DNA of 59,248 nucleotides from Deltaproteobacteria bacterium (GCA_028713995.1 JAQTNF010000012.1:1-59248); one strand, 5' to 3'; counted from the stretch's first letter, positions 8,374 through 20,461 are shown. Translations and numbers: made by a program. Notes: a model not told the origin generated them from the letters alone.

Positions 8374-9120
8374 TCATTTCCCGTACGAGAGCCCGCAAAA
8401 GACCTTTTCCGCGTGCACAACGGCTCCGGGCGTGTCCACGTCCTGCCAGCGGCCCGCGCCCACATCGTGCACCGCCGCCAGCCCTTGCGCGGCAAGGGCG
8501 CGCACGCCGTCCGAGAGCGAGCAGTCGCCGTCGGCGCGCGACGAGGAGGCGCGCTCGAGCGCCACGAACAGGCCGGGCGTGCAGGCGAACAGCCCCGTGT
8601 CGACCGCGTCGAAGTCAGCGAGGTCCTTGGCGATGGCCGCGATGCGGCCGTTCGCGGTGCGCACCTTGGTGGCGTCGTCCATGTCGTAGATCTCCGAGAG
8701 CTTGCGATCCACCGCGAGCGTGAGCCCGCCCTCGGGCACGGGCGCGGTCATGAGGCCCGCGATGAGCGAGGCATCGAAGACATGGTCCGACATGGACAGG
8801 AAAAAGCGCCGCTCGCCCACGAGCTCGCGCGCGGCGAGCACGGACAGGCCGTTGCTCTGCTTCCAGCGCGGGTTCATCGCGAACGACACGGGCAAGGCCG
8901 GGCGTCCCGACTCGATGCCGGCCCGCACCTCGTCGCCCCGGTAGCCGATCACCACCACGGCCTGCCCGGCTCCGGCCTGCGCGAACCGGTCGAGCACGCG
9001 CAACGCGAGCGCCCTGCCGGCCACGGGCAGGAGCGGCTTGGGCGGGCCCGCGTCGCTCTTCAACCGGGAGCCCAGCCCTGCGGCGATCACCACCACGAGG
9101 TCGATGTTCGGAGTGTCCAT
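8374..9120 (-). CDS. NTP transferase, inositol-1-phosphate cytidylyltransferase-like
   Basis: A 248-residue GT-A-fold nucleotidyltransferase. The signature VVIAAGLGSRL at about 10-20 followed by PKPLLPVAGRALALRVLDRF is the nucleotide-binding loop and lysine of sugar-1-phosphate nucleotidyltransferases. NGLSVLAARELV and LSMSDHVFD match the pattern of cytidylyltransferases that activate inositol-1-phosphate or choline phosphate. It would make a CDP- or NDP-linked head group for lipid or polysaccharide synthesis; the substrate cannot be told from sequence. A fused CDP-alcohol phosphatidyltransferase domain, found in bifunctional homologues, is absent. The downstream secreted-repeat gene lies 103 nt away on the same strand. 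Confidence 0.72.
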   Translation of the reverse strand: MDTPNIDLVVVIAAGLGSRLKSDAGPPKPLLPVAGRALALRVLDRFAQAGAGQAVVVIGYRGDEVRAGIESGRPALPVSFAMNPRWKQSNGLSVLAARELVGERRFFLSMSDHVFDASLIAGLMTAPVPEGGLTLAVDRKLSEIYDMDDATKVRTANGRIAAIAKDLADFDAVDTGLFACTPGLFVALERASSSRADGDCSLSDGVRALAAQGLAAVHDVGAGRWQDVDTPGAVVHAEKVFCGLSYGK

Positions 9121-9271
9121 GGAACCGAGTCGTAACGGGGGCCCAAGGCCGTGTCAACGCGGCTGCCGGGACCTGCCTCGCAGGAAAGATGCGCCGAGGC
9201 TGAAATTGTCGGATAATTGGTACTTGAGCCCTATGCGCCATGGATTTCCGGATCGGAGAAGAGGTCTCGTC

Positions 9272-9787
9272 ATGAGGCGGCTTTGGATGGTGCTGTTGAG
9301 CGGGGTCGCATTGCTCGCGCTCGGGGGCGGGTGCTGGCGAAGCGGCGAGGTCCGGCCCGGCCAGGAGGACTGCCCGTTCGATTGCCTGGGCAACTCCGCG
9401 TGCGAAGCCGCGGGCGGCGACCCGGTCGATCCGGGCGGGGACGCGGGCTTCGACAGGTACCTGTGCGCTGCTCAGGACATCTGTTGCCGCGTGCCGGACG
9501 GCGGCTCGGACGTGGACACGGACGCGGACACGGACACCGGCTCGGGCGGAGACACAGATTCCGACACGGACGGCGACACGGACGCCGATACCGATACCGG
9601 CTCGGACACCGGCACGAACACCCTCGACGACGCGGGCGTGGACGCGGGCGACGATGCAGGGGTCGACGCGGGCGTGGACGGCGGCACGGATACCGAGACC
9701 GACACCGCGTACAAGACCTTCCTGTGGCCGTGCATCATCTGCAACAACGCGCCCTTCAACGCCCCCATCGTCAAGCTGCCGTACTGA
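9272..9787 (+). CDS. Asp-Thr-rich lipoprotein
   Basis: A 171-residue predicted lipoprotein: MRRLWMVLLSGVALLALGGGC gives a lipobox (GGGC). A short Cys-rich module follows (DCPFDCLGNSACEAAGG, YLCAAQDICC; six or more Cys in about 40 residues). Then come about 65 residues of DTDADTD and DAGVDAG repeats, and a C-terminal tail with WPCIICNN and a final Tyr. ATG 9272 is chosen for GGAGAAGAGG upstream and the signal peptide. Function unknown. The Cys-rich module plus acidic linker looks like a surface-displayed domain on a spacer, by analogy with the other Asp-rich lipoproteins here. Confidence 0.62.
   Translation: MRRLWMVLLSGVALLALGGGCWRSGEVRPGQEDCPFDCLGNSACEAAGGDPVDPGGDAGFDRYLCAAQDICCRVPDGGSDVDTDADTDTGSGGDTDSDTDGDTDADTDTGSDTGTNTLDDAGVDAGDDAGVDAGVDGGTDTETDTAYKTFLWPCIICNNAPFNAPIVKLPY
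9510..9715 (+). repeat. Asp-rich coding repeat
   Basis: Degenerate GAC-ACG/GAC-GCG dipeptide-coding repeats (DT, DA, then DAGVDAG units) inside the lipoprotein at 9272. Short tandem units like these can change length by replication slippage. Confidence 0.75.
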
Positions 9788-9869
9788 GCAGGCGGCGCAA
9801 ACACCCACGGCTTGCGCCCGTGATATTTGCGAGGTTTGCAAGGGAGGGGGAGAGGAGAGGCCCCGACCC

Positions 9870-9897
9870 TTGTCCGATGCGACGCCGGATGTACAAT
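9870..9897 (+). promoter_or_regulatory. Putative sigma70 promoter for 5'-nucleotidase gene
   Basis: TTGTCC (9870-9875) and TACAAT (9892-9897) are separated by 16 nt, close to consensus spacing. Transcription would start around 9904, leaving a short leader with CGGGAGG before ATG 9930. Confidence 0.55.
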
Positions 9898-9929
9898 TTA
9901 TAAACAAAATGACGCCTCGGGAGGACACC

Positions 9930-11480
9930 ATGACATACCGCAAACCTCAACGTGTCTTTCGTGCCATGCCGATCGCCTGCCGCCTTGCGCTCCTTTTCGC
10001 GGTCGCCTCACTCGGCTGCGGTGACAACGGATCCCCGATAGATGCGGGCGAGTCCGTGGATATGGACGGCGGGACATGGCCCGCCTGTGACAGCGGCGCA
10101 ACGACGCAAGTCGTGACCTTCGTCCACGTCAACGACCTGCACGCCCACTACTCACCCATCCCCGCTGATGACAATGAGAGCCCGTACAGTCGCATCGTGG
10201 GTTACTACAACGAGGTCGTGCGGGAGAACCCCTATACCGTCTTCACGTCCGGCGGGGATTTCTACGAGAAGGGCTCGATCGCGGAGGTGCTCTCCTCGGC
10301 GGCGTCGACGACCGCGCTCGCGCCGTCCATGCCCTTTGACGTCCAGGTCCTCGGCAATCACGACTTCGGGTGGAACGCCACGGCGCCGCGCCAGTTCACC
10401 CAGAAGGCGCACGGGGTCATCCTCGCCAGCAACGTGAAGTACGTCGGCACCGCGTCGCCGGGTCTCAGGACGGTTGACTACGCCGAGCTCGAGGTCGGGT
10501 GCGTGCGCATCGGCGTCTTCGGCATGGTGCCGTACCCCTGGAACGAACGGGGCGAGGATTACGTGGGACAGTAATATCCGAAGTACAAGATGCGTTACGA
10601 TTTCGCCGAGCGCGCTCGGGAGATCACCCACGCCCACCGCTCATCCGTGGACCTGCTCGTCATGTTGAGCCACCTCGGCCTCAAGCGCGATCGTGAGGTG
10701 GCGAACGGCGTGTCCGGCATCGACCTGATCTTGAGCGCCCACTCCCATGACCTCACCAAGGAGCCGGAGAAAGTCGGCGACACGATCATCATCCAGGCCG
10801 GCGCGTACGCCGAATGGGTGGAGCGCCTCGACCTCACCTTCGACCTCAAGGAACGCAAGGTCGTGGGCAGCGCCTTCACGCTGAAGAAGAACGAGCGCGG
10901 CGTTCTTCCCGTCGACGACGCCACGCAGCAGGCGGTGGAGGCGGTGATGTCCAAGTACGCGCCGGACGGGCTCAAGCGCGTGGTCGACCTCGAGCATTCC
11001 CGCGACGGGCGGGGCATCGGAGATATCACCGCCAAGGCCGTTCTCACGCTCCTCAAACCCGACGCCGCCATTGTGGACCAGAAGAGCGTCCTGCAACCCT
11101 GGATCGCGGGACCGCTTTCCGACCAGGACTTCGTGTCGAGCTACGTCGTCGCCCACCAGCGCCCTGGCACGCCGCCCTTTACGAGCTTCTATTTCGTCAA
11201 GATCAAGGGCTCCGACCTCGCGGATATCAGGAAGAAGCTGCCGGCGGGCTGGAGCTACGCGGGGCCGGATGCCGGCTCGTTCGAGGCCGATACCGTGTAC
11301 AGGCTGGCGATCCAGAAGCACGAGGCGCTCGACCCTCGCGACGTCCTCCCGCACGGCGTCGCCACGGCGATCGAGGATCCGGTTTACGCCGCCGATGCCT
11401 GGAAGCTCCTCGACGAGTACGGCAGGAAGCGTGACGGCGAGGGAAAGGCGATGGACGACGGGCTGCCTCCTGCGCCCTGA
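9930..11480 (+). pseudogene. 5'-nucleotidase/UshA-family lipoprotein interrupted by TAA
   Basis: One continuous reading frame of 517 codons encodes an UshA-type 5'-nucleotidase, except for a single TAA at 10572-10574 (codon 215). Before it: a lipoprotein signal (FAVASLGC), then metallophosphatase motifs VHVNDLHAHY, TSGGDFYEKGS and LGNHDFGW. After it, in the same frame: LVMLSHLGLK and SAHSHD, which supply the remaining metal ligands, then the C-terminal nucleotidase domain (GIGDITAKAVLTLLKPDAA, VLQPWIAGPLSDQDF). No frame change is needed; TAA differs by one base from a Tyr codon. It is either a recent nonsense mutation, a sequence error or readthrough. ATG 10590, 15 nt past the stop, could restart translation but its half would lack the first metal ligands. 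Confidence 0.85.
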
Positions 11481-11506
11481 CGGCGCAAGGCGGACGGGTC
11501 GAGGGC

Positions 11507-13898
<2,392 letters not shown>

Positions 13899-13943
13899 GG
13901 CGCCGGCTCGACCGGGCGGACCGCGGCCCGGGTCATAAGGACC

Positions 13944-14834
13944 ATGTCCCTCGCCCGTTCCACACTGCTCCTTTTTCCCCTGCTCGCCTGCGGGTGCGCG
14001 CTCTTTCCGCCACGGCTCGGCGCCGGGAGCCCTTTGCCCGCTGACAACGGATCCGCGCCGGCTCCCCTGGACGCGCACGTCGACGCCGGAGCGCCGGACG
14101 CGGCGGTCGAGGAGGAGAGCATGGAGGACGGACAGGCGCTCGCGGACCTCATCGCGACGCGCCTGCGCGAGGAAGACGGCCGGGAGCCCTTGCGCCCGGT
14201 CGGCCCCGAGATCCTGGGCGGCCCGCATGTGCCGCGCGTGCCGTCCGCATACGAGAACTCGCGGCTCGCGCCCGAGGAGTGCCTGGCGAAGCTCGAGAGC
14301 CTGGGGGTGGCGTTCGCGAAGCCTTCGTTCGAGACGCCCGGCGTCGAGACACCGCTGCTCCTCAAGGGTCCCGTGGCGGGCGTGATCGTGCGGCCGCGGT
14401 GGGACAGGCCCAAGCCCGAGAATGCGGTCATGGACTGCCACCTGGCGCTGGCCGTGTTCGACCTGGCGGAGCGCGCCCGCGAGAGCGGCGTGACCGAGAT
14501 CCTCTACTACTCGGCCTACAGGCCCTTGCGACGGGGCGACCGCCCGCGCAATCCCAGCCAGCACCGGGCCGGCCTGGGCCTCGACGTGCGTTGGCTGGTG
14601 CTGCGCGACGGGCGCACCCTGGACGTGCTCGACGACTTCGAGCGCAGCGACGGCGCTCCGCCCTGCGAGGGCGAACCCACCACGCACGAGGGCAGGCTCC
14701 TGCGCGACCTGGCGTGCGGCCTCTACCGCGACGCCATCTTCAACGTGATCCTCACGCCAAACGCCAACAAGGCGCACCACAACCATTTCCATCTGGACGT
14801 CACGCGCGGCGCCAAGTGGCACATCGTGAGGTGA
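13944..14834 (+). CDS. Extensin-like C-terminal domain lipoprotein
   Basis: A 296-residue lipoprotein (SLARSTLLLFPLLACGC) with a Pro/Ala/Asp linker and a C-terminal domain of the extensin-like_C family (PF06904), related in fold to LAS-type metallopeptidases. Seen: CLAKLESLGVAFAK, MDCHLALAVFDLAE, YYSAYRPLR, the S-x-H-x2-G-x3-D motif (SQHRAGLGLDV) and the terminal HHNHFHLDV. These His/Asp residues match the zinc-site pattern of D,D-peptidase-like enzymes, so peptidoglycan hydrolysis in the envelope is plausible. The linking Asp at LGLDV and final HFHLD are intact. It precedes the O-antigen ligase-like gene by 43 nt. Confidence 0.75.
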   Translation: MSLARSTLLLFPLLACGCALFPPRLGAGSPLPADNGSAPAPLDAHVDAGAPDAAVEEESMEDGQALADLIATRLREEDGREPLRPVGPEILGGPHVPRVPSAYENSRLAPEECLAKLESLGVAFAKPSFETPGVETPLLLKGPVAGVIVRPRWDRPKPENAVMDCHLALAVFDLAERARESGVTEILYYSAYRPLRRGDRPRNPSQHRAGLGLDVRWLVLRDGRTLDVLDDFERSDGAPPCEGEPTTHEGRLLRDLACGLYRDAIFNVILTPNANKAHHNHFHLDVTRGAKWHIVR

Positions 14835-14840
14835 GCCCGG

Positions 14841-14869
14841 TTGTCTTCGCCCGGGGCGTGGGATAGGCT
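14841..14869 (+). promoter_or_regulatory. Promoter with leaderless spacing before polymerase gene
   Basis: TTGTCT (14841-14846), 17 nt, TAGGCT (14864-14869), then 8 nt to ATG 14878 with no Shine-Dalgarno. Both hexamers and their spacing resemble sigma70 promoters, making this one of the best leaderless candidates in the window. Confidence 0.6.
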
Positions 14870-14877
14870 CGCACGGC

Positions 14878-17388
14878 ATGGCTCGAAACAAACTGGAGGC
14901 GTTCCAGGTTCTCCTGGCCGCCGTGCTCGTCCTGCCGGTCCTGGCGCTGGGCGCGGTGCATGCACAGGTGCTGGCCGTGTTGCTCGTGGCCGGAGCGGCC
15001 CTCACGGCGGGGATGGTGGTCTGGCGCAAGGAGCTCGGGCACGTACGGCTCGACCTGCCGCTCGCGCTTTTTCTCACGCTCGCCGCGTTCACCCTCCTCC
15101 AGATCGCGCCGCTGCCTGCCTTCCTGGTGAGGATCCTCTCTCCTGAATCCTACGACGTTCGCAGGGCAGCGCTCGCCCCGCTCGGCCTGCCGCCGCCCTC
15201 CTTCATGCCGCTCTCCCTCGACGTGGCGCTCACCCTGCCGGAGGTCGGCAAGCTGCTCCTGTACGCGTCCGTGTACGTCGCCGCCTTCCTGTGGACGCGG
15301 CGGCGCGGCTCAGGGCTCGTGCTCAACCTGGTCGTGGCGGCGAGCGGCGCGTCCGCGGCCGTCTTTCTCACCCACAAGATCCTGCTGCTCGACGCGGTCT
15401 ACGGATTCTACAAACCGCTGCACCTGGGCTCCGGTCCGGGCGCGATCTTCGCCCCGCTCATGAACGCCAACCACCTCTCGGCCGTGCTCGGAATGGGCGC
15501 CACCGTGGCCGTGGGGCTCGCGCTCGCCACCCGCGAACGCATCCGGCGCACGCTCCTTTTGTTCGTGGCGGCCCTCATCGGGGGCGCCCTCCTGCTCACG
15601 CTGTCGCGCGGCGGCATCGCCGCGTTCGTGGCCGGCCAGTGCCTGTTCGTGATGCTGCGCGTGATCCACCGCCTGCGCGACAAGGGGCGCGAGGCGCGCG
15701 CACAGCACCTCGCGTGGCTCCCGCTCGGTCTGGCCCTGTCGCTCGGCCTGGGCTTCTTCGTGGCGCAGGACGCCATCGTCGGCGAGTTCGTGAACGGCGA
15801 CGTCTCCAAGCTCGACATGATGCGCGAGGGGCTGCCGCTCATCGGCCGCTTCCCGGGCACGGGCGTGGGCCGCGGGGCGTTCTGGGTGGGCTTCCCCCTC
15901 GTCAGCGAGCTCGCCTCGCGCGTCACATTCACGCACGCCGAGAACGCGATCATCCAGTTGCTCGCGGACTGGGGCGTCCTCTTCGGCGGCGCGGCGCTCG
16001 CCGGGTTCGTCTTCGTCGTAGCGCGCGGGCTCTGGAGGCCGCCGGAACGTGTGCACGCCACCGCCGCGCTCGCGGCCCTCATCGCCTTCGGCCTGCACAA
16101 CATGGTCGACTTCAACATGGAGGTGCCCGGGGTCGCGATCCTGGCCGCGGCCCTGCTCGGGGTGGTTGAAGCCAAGTCGCCCGGCGCCTCGGAACCGCTC
16201 GCGGCCTCCAACGAAGGCAGGAGGGTGCCCACCCTCGGCTTGCAGGCCGTGGCCGTGGTCCTCCTCGCGCTCGCACCGGCCGTGGGCCTGTGGGTCGCAG
16301 CGCACAACGTGGACTCCGAGGAGCGGGCCCTGCGGCGCGCCCTCGACCGCGAGGACGGCGAGGCCTTTGCGCCCGCGAGCCTGAAGGGCCTGCTCCAGCG
16401 CCACCCGGCCTCGTGGTACGTGCCCTTCCTGGCAGGCGTGCGAAGCTACCACACGCGCGTGGGCAACCCCCTGCCGTGGCTCGGCCGCGCCGCGGCGCTG
16501 AACCCGTCATCCGCGTCGGTCCACTTCTACGTGGGCCGCGTCCTGTTGCGTGGCGGCCGCCTCGGCCAGGCCCTGCTCGAGTACCGGCTCGCGAGCCGCT
16601 GGAACCCGTCCCTGGCCGGCAACGCTGCCGACGAGCTCACGGCCCGTTTGCCGCGCTTCGAGCCGCTCAGCACGATGGCGGTCACGCACGAGGATCGCGT
16701 GCTCATGTGGGACGCCCTCGCGAGCGCCCTGGCGCGACGGGGCAAGGACTCCGAGGCCGAGGCCGCGGACAAAGCGCTCCTTTCCGAGAGCCCGACCGAG
16801 GCCCGCGCCATCGGCCGCCACGCTCTTCGGCTCGCGGGCCGCGGCGATCTGCACGGCGCGCTCGCGCTCACAAAACGCCTGGCCGCATTGCCGGACCACC
16901 AGGCCCCGGGCGCCATGCTCGAAGCGGAGATCAGGCAGAAGAGCGACGATGAGAAGGGCGCGGCCGAGGTGCTAGAGCGGGCGCACGACGCCCTGCCCCA
17001 GCACCCGGAGATCCTGTCGCGGCTGGCGTGGGCGCGGCAGCGGGCCGGAAACCACGCGGGCGCCCTGGCCGCCGCCGCGGAGCTGCGGGCCCTGGCCGCG
17101 GACGTGGGCCGGCGCGCCCAGGCGGAGATCCTGGAGGGAACCCTGGAGCAGGCAGAGGGGCGCGTCCAAGCGGCCATGGCCAAGTTCCGGCAGGCCTATG
17201 CCATGACGCCCTCTGACACGAGCCTGCTCGTGCGGGTCGCTGACCTGGCCGAGCAGAGCGGCGACCTCGCGCGCGCGCTGGACGCGCTTAGGCGTCTCGT
17301 CGCGCAGGATTCCTCGAACGCGGCGTACGCCGAGCGCCTGAAGCGCATCGAGGACCGCGCCCGCGGGAGCGAGCTGGGGGTCAGATGA
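14878..17388 (+). CDS. O-antigen ligase/polymerase-family membrane protein with TPR tail
   Basis: An 836-residue fusion. Residues about 1-450 hold around twelve hydrophobic helices of the O-antigen ligase/Wzy family, with the large periplasmic loop typical of the family (GFYKPLHLGSGPGAIFAPL, NANHLSAVLGMG, TLSRGGIAAFVAG, and GTGVGRGAFWVGFP through THAENAIIQLLADWG). From about 480 to the end is a soluble TPR-rich region (LGRAAALNPSSASVHFYVGRVLLR; HPEILSRLAWARQRAGNHAGAL). It would polymerise or ligate lipid-linked glycan at the periplasmic face. The Wzc-type kinase gene lies 67 nt downstream on the same strand, supporting an exopolysaccharide assembly role. Confidence 0.8.
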   Translation: MARNKLEAFQVLLAAVLVLPVLALGAVHAQVLAVLLVAGAALTAGMVVWRKELGHVRLDLPLALFLTLAAFTLLQIAPLPAFLVRILSPESYDVRRAALAPLGLPPPSFMPLSLDVALTLPEVGKLLLYASVYVAAFLWTRRRGSGLVLNLVVAASGASAAVFLTHKILLLDAVYGFYKPLHLGSGPGAIFAPLMNANHLSAVLGMGATVAVGLALATRERIRRTLLLFVAALIGGALLLTLSRGGIAAFVAGQCLFVMLRVIHRLRDKGREARAQHLAWLPLGLALSLGLGFFVAQDAIVGEFVNGDVSKLDMMREGLPLIGRFPGTGVGRGAFWVGFPLVSELASRVTFTHAENAIIQLLADWGVLFGGAALAGFVFVVARGLWRPPERVHATAALAALIAFGLHNMVDFNMEVPGVAILAAALLGVVEAKSPGASEPLAASNEGRRVPTLGLQAVAVVLLALAPAVGLWVAAHNVDSEERALRRALDREDGEAFAPASLKGLLQRHPASWYVPFLAGVRSYHTRVGNPLPWLGRAAALNPSSASVHFYVGRVLLRGGRLGQALLEYRLASRWNPSLAGNAADELTARLPRFEPLSTMAVTHEDRVLMWDALASALARRGKDSEAEAADKALLSESPTEARAIGRHALRLAGRGDLHGALALTKRLAALPDHQAPGAMLEAEIRQKSDDEKGAAEVLERAHDALPQHPEILSRLAWARQRAGNHAGALAAAAELRALAADVGRRAQAEILEGTLEQAEGRVQAAMAKFRQAYAMTPSDTSLLVRVADLAEQSGDLARALDALRRLVAQDSSNAAYAERLKRIEDRARGSELGVR

Positions 17389-17455
17389 ATGAGTTGCGCC
17401 CAAAGCGATATGGCCGCATGATTAATTTTCGGATCCGAGGTGGATTGAGAACCGC

Positions 17456-19777
17456 ATGAGCCAGCACGACGTCATTTCCATTCCGCCCCCCCCGGCCCAG
17501 CAGCCGGCCCATGCGCCCCAGGACGCGGGGCCCGACATCTGGGAGTACATCCTCATCCTGCGCCGCAGGATGCTCCTCATCGTCCTGACCGTGCTCGTGG
17601 CCGTGGGCCTCACCGCCTTCGTCACCATGCGCATGACCAAGATCTACAGGGCGACCGTGACCTTGCGCATCGAGACGCAGGCGCCGCGCGTGCTCGGCAA
17701 GGACGTCGAGAACGTGGTGGAGATGGGCACGGGCTCGTACTGGTCGAACCAGGAGTACTACGAGACGCAATACAAGATCATCGCCAGCCGCGACGTGTCC
17801 GCGCGCGTGGTCAAGGACTTGAAGCTCAACGAGGATCCGGAGTTCATGGGCGTGCCCGAGGAGGAGCGCGCCGGGTGGAAGCCCGTCACGATCGACAAAG
17901 CGGCGAGCATCATGCAGGACCTCCTCACGGTGGAGCCGGTCAAGGATTCGCGGCTCGCGCGCATCCATGTGGACCACCCGGATCCGGCCCGCGCGCAGCT
18001 CTACGCCAACGCTGTGGCCAAGGCCTACCTCGACAAAAACCTGGAGGCCATGCTGCAAGGCACGGTCGACGCGGTGGACTGGCTCTCCAAGCAGCTCGAC
18101 GACGCGAAGACCAAGCTCTCGGCCTCGGAGAGCTCGCTATACGGCTACAAGAAGGACAACGATATCCTCTCCGTGTCGCTCGAGGAGCGCCAGAACATGC
18201 TCACCGCCCAGCTCGAGGCCACGGCCGGCAAGCTGGGCGAGGCGCGCGCGAACCGCATCGCCATCCAGGCGCGCAAGAACGCCGTCGCCAAGGTGTCCTC
18301 GACCGGCGATCCCATGGCCATCCCGCTCGACTCGCTCAACAACAGCCCGATCATCCAGAACCTCAAGGAAGAGCAGGTGAAGCTCAGCCAGGAGTATGGG
18401 GAGCTGTACGAACGTTACGGCGACAACTTCCCGCGCATCATCGAGATCAAGGCCAAGATGAAGCGCATCCGCGAGGATCTCACCCGCGAGGTGAACAACG
18501 TGCTCGCCGCGGTCGACGCGGAGCTGGACGCGGCGCGGGCCACCGAAGCCGGCCTCGATCAGAGCCTCAAGGACCTCACGGAGCAGGCCCTCGAGGTGAA
18601 CCAGAAGGAGATGGAGTACAACCGGCTCGCACGCGAGAAGACCAACAACGAGAAGGTCTACGAAATGCTGCTGGGCCGCACCAAGGAGGCCGACCTCTCC
18701 AAGCTCCTGCGCGTCAACAACATCGAAATCCTCGATCCGGCGCTCCTGCCCGTCAGCGCGATCCGGCCGCGCATGGGCCTCAACCTGGCGCTCGCCATGG
18801 TGCTGGGCCTCATCCTGGGCGTGGGTCTCGCCATCACCATCGAGTTCGCCGACCGCACCATGAAGACCCAGGAGGATCTCGAGGCCCTGGGCATCGCGTT
18901 CCTCGGCATCGTGCCCTCCATCAGCGACGTGGCGGCGAAGAGCGGCTCCTACGCGTACGCATACGGCGGGACCAAACCCCGCAAACGCAAGGGGAAGCAC
19001 GCGCCCGTCCTGGAGGGCAAGGACGGCGAGGCGCCCAACTACGACCTTTTCGTGCACGATTACCCCAAGAGCCAGGTGGCCGAGTCGTGCCGCGCCATCC
19101 GCACCAACCTGCTCTTCATGTCGCCCGACAAGCCGGCGCGCCGCATCCTCGTCACGAGCCCCTCGCCCCAGGAGGGCAAGACCACGGTGGCGATCAACGT
19201 GGCCATCGCCATCGCCCAGTCCGGCGCGCGCACGCTCCTCGTGGACACGGACATGCGGAGGCCCCGCATCCACAGGGCGTTCGGGCTGAAACCCAAGGTG
19301 GGCATCTCCACCATGGTGCTCGGCGAGTCGACGTTCGAGGAGTCGGTGGTGACGACGCAGGTGCCGAACCTCCACCTCCTGCCGTGCGGGCCCACGCCGC
19401 CCAATCCGGCCGAGCTCATGCACACCGAAGCCTTCGAGCGGGTCATCGCCGATCTGTCGGCGCGGTTCGACAAGCTCGTCTTCGACTCGCCGCCAGTGGC
19501 CGTGGTCACGGACGCGGCGATCCTGTCCAAGCTCGTGGACGGCACCATGCTCATCCTGAAGAGCTTGAAGACGAGCCGCGACATGGCGCGCCACGCCACG
19601 AACGTGCTGCGCGACATCGGCGCCAACATCCTGGGCGGGGTGCTCAACGATCTCGACCTTGAGAACCGCAAGTACGGCTACTACTACTACTACCGTCAGA
19701 AGTACGGCTACTACGAGTCAGAGGACAAGGCGCGCGATTCGGCGAACGAGGCCGAGCAACGTCCCGCCGCGTCGTGA
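17456..19777 (+). CDS. Wzc-type polysaccharide co-polymerase and tyrosine autokinase
   Basis: A 773-residue fusion of a Wzz-type chain-length domain and a BY-kinase. A first transmembrane helix (MLLIVLTVLVAVGLTAFV, about 39-56) and a second (LALAMVLGLILGVGLAITIEF, about 445-465) bracket a periplasmic coiled-coil domain. The cytoplasmic kinase has Walker A SPSPQEGKTTVAIN, Walker A' LLVDTDMRRP and Walker B KLVFDSPP. The C-terminus has a Tyr cluster (KYGYYYYYRQKYGYY), the usual autophosphorylation tail. Family members control length and export of capsule or exopolysaccharide. The phosphatase and outer-membrane channel partners are not in this window. Confidence 0.92.
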   Translation: MSQHDVISIPPPPAQQPAHAPQDAGPDIWEYILILRRRMLLIVLTVLVAVGLTAFVTMRMTKIYRATVTLRIETQAPRVLGKDVENVVEMGTGSYWSNQEYYETQYKIIASRDVSARVVKDLKLNEDPEFMGVPEEERAGWKPVTIDKAASIMQDLLTVEPVKDSRLARIHVDHPDPARAQLYANAVAKAYLDKNLEAMLQGTVDAVDWLSKQLDDAKTKLSASESSLYGYKKDNDILSVSLEERQNMLTAQLEATAGKLGEARANRIAIQARKNAVAKVSSTGDPMAIPLDSLNNSPIIQNLKEEQVKLSQEYGELYERYGDNFPRIIEIKAKMKRIREDLTREVNNVLAAVDAELDAARATEAGLDQSLKDLTEQALEVNQKEMEYNRLAREKTNNEKVYEMLLGRTKEADLSKLLRVNNIEILDPALLPVSAIRPRMGLNLALAMVLGLILGVGLAITIEFADRTMKTQEDLEALGIAFLGIVPSISDVAAKSGSYAYAYGGTKPRKRKGKHAPVLEGKDGEAPNYDLFVHDYPKSQVAESCRAIRTNLLFMSPDKPARRILVTSPSPQEGKTTVAINVAIAIAQSGARTLLVDTDMRRPRIHRAFGLKPKVGISTMVLGESTFEESVVTTQVPNLHLLPCGPTPPNPAELMHTEAFERVIADLSARFDKLVFDSPPVAVVTDAAILSKLVDGTMLILKSLKTSRDMARHATNVLRDIGANILGGVLNDLDLENRKYGYYYYYRQKYGYYESEDKARDSANEAEQRPAAS

Positions 19778-19787
19778 GGAGATCGTC

Positions 19788-20453
19788 CTAGCGGGTGGGG
19801 GCCGGAGAGGCCGGCGCGGCCGAGTCCCAGCGCACCTCGCCCTGACCGAGCGGAGACGAGAAGGCCAGGGTGAAGAAGCGTGTGGCCGGGCCGATGACCG
19901 GCTCGCCGTCCGGGAACGCGCGCGGGAACACGATGCGGTAGGGCGTGCGGTGAACCAGATCGAACGCGAAGTATTGGAACGCGCTCGTCTCGGGGTGCTT
20001 CACCTCCTCCACCGACACGGGCGCCACCGCGCGGCCGCGGTCGTCCACGAGACGCACCCGCCACGGGCCATCGTCGGGCGCAAGGTTGTCCACGCCCTTG
20101 AAGGCGCTCATGCTCGAGACGAAGAACTCGTGGCCCCGGGCCAGGGCCGTGAACTCGCGGTCCTGCAAGTCCTGGCGCTCGGCCGGCGACATCCGCAGGT
20201 CCTGCGCGACCTTGACAACGTACCCCCAGCGAAATTCGTAGCCCAGGTAGGTGACGCGCACGGTGAGCACGTTCTCGATGCCGTCGACCGGGATGATGCT
20301 GAGATCGCGCGTCCACGTCTCGAACACGCGCTGGTAGTCCGCGGGCTCGAAGTTGCGCGCGCCCTCGCGCATGTCCACCCTGGGCGGACCGCAGGACGCG
20401 GCCGCGGCGCAGGCGGCGAGGACGAAGCACGGGATGGTTCGGGAGCGGGGCAT
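19788..20453 (-). CDS. Hypothetical lipoprotein
   Basis: A 221-residue protein with a lipoprotein signal (TIPCFVLAACAAAASC) and a compact soluble domain rich in beta strands (NVLTVRVTYLGYEFRWGYVVKV, PWRVRLVDDRGRAVAPVSVEEV, YRIVFPRAFPDGEPVIG). No family is recognised. It may contribute to the envelope side of the neighbouring polysaccharide or bactofilin systems, but only position suggests this. ATG 20453 is preferred over an in-frame start at 20471 because it follows TGGTACACT at leaderless spacing. It is convergent with the kinase gene, with 10 nt between stops. Confidence 0.65.
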   Translation of the reverse strand: MPRSRTIPCFVLAACAAAASCGPPRVDMREGARNFEPADYQRVFETWTRDLSIIPVDGIENVLTVRVTYLGYEFRWGYVVKVAQDLRMSPAERQDLQDREFTALARGHEFFVSSMSAFKGVDNLAPDDGPWRVRLVDDRGRAVAPVSVEEVKHPETSAFQYFAFDLVHRTPYRIVFPRAFPDGEPVIGPATRFFTLAFSSPLGQGEVRWDSAAPASPAPTR

Positions 20454-20461
20454 CGGCGAGG

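Noticed and set aside
10572-10574. Stop codon recoding to explain the interrupted 5'-nucleotidase
   Set aside because: The three in-frame interruptions noticed in the window use different stops (TAA, TGA, TAG), and TAA and TGA end ordinary genes here, so a genome-wide recoding is unlikely.
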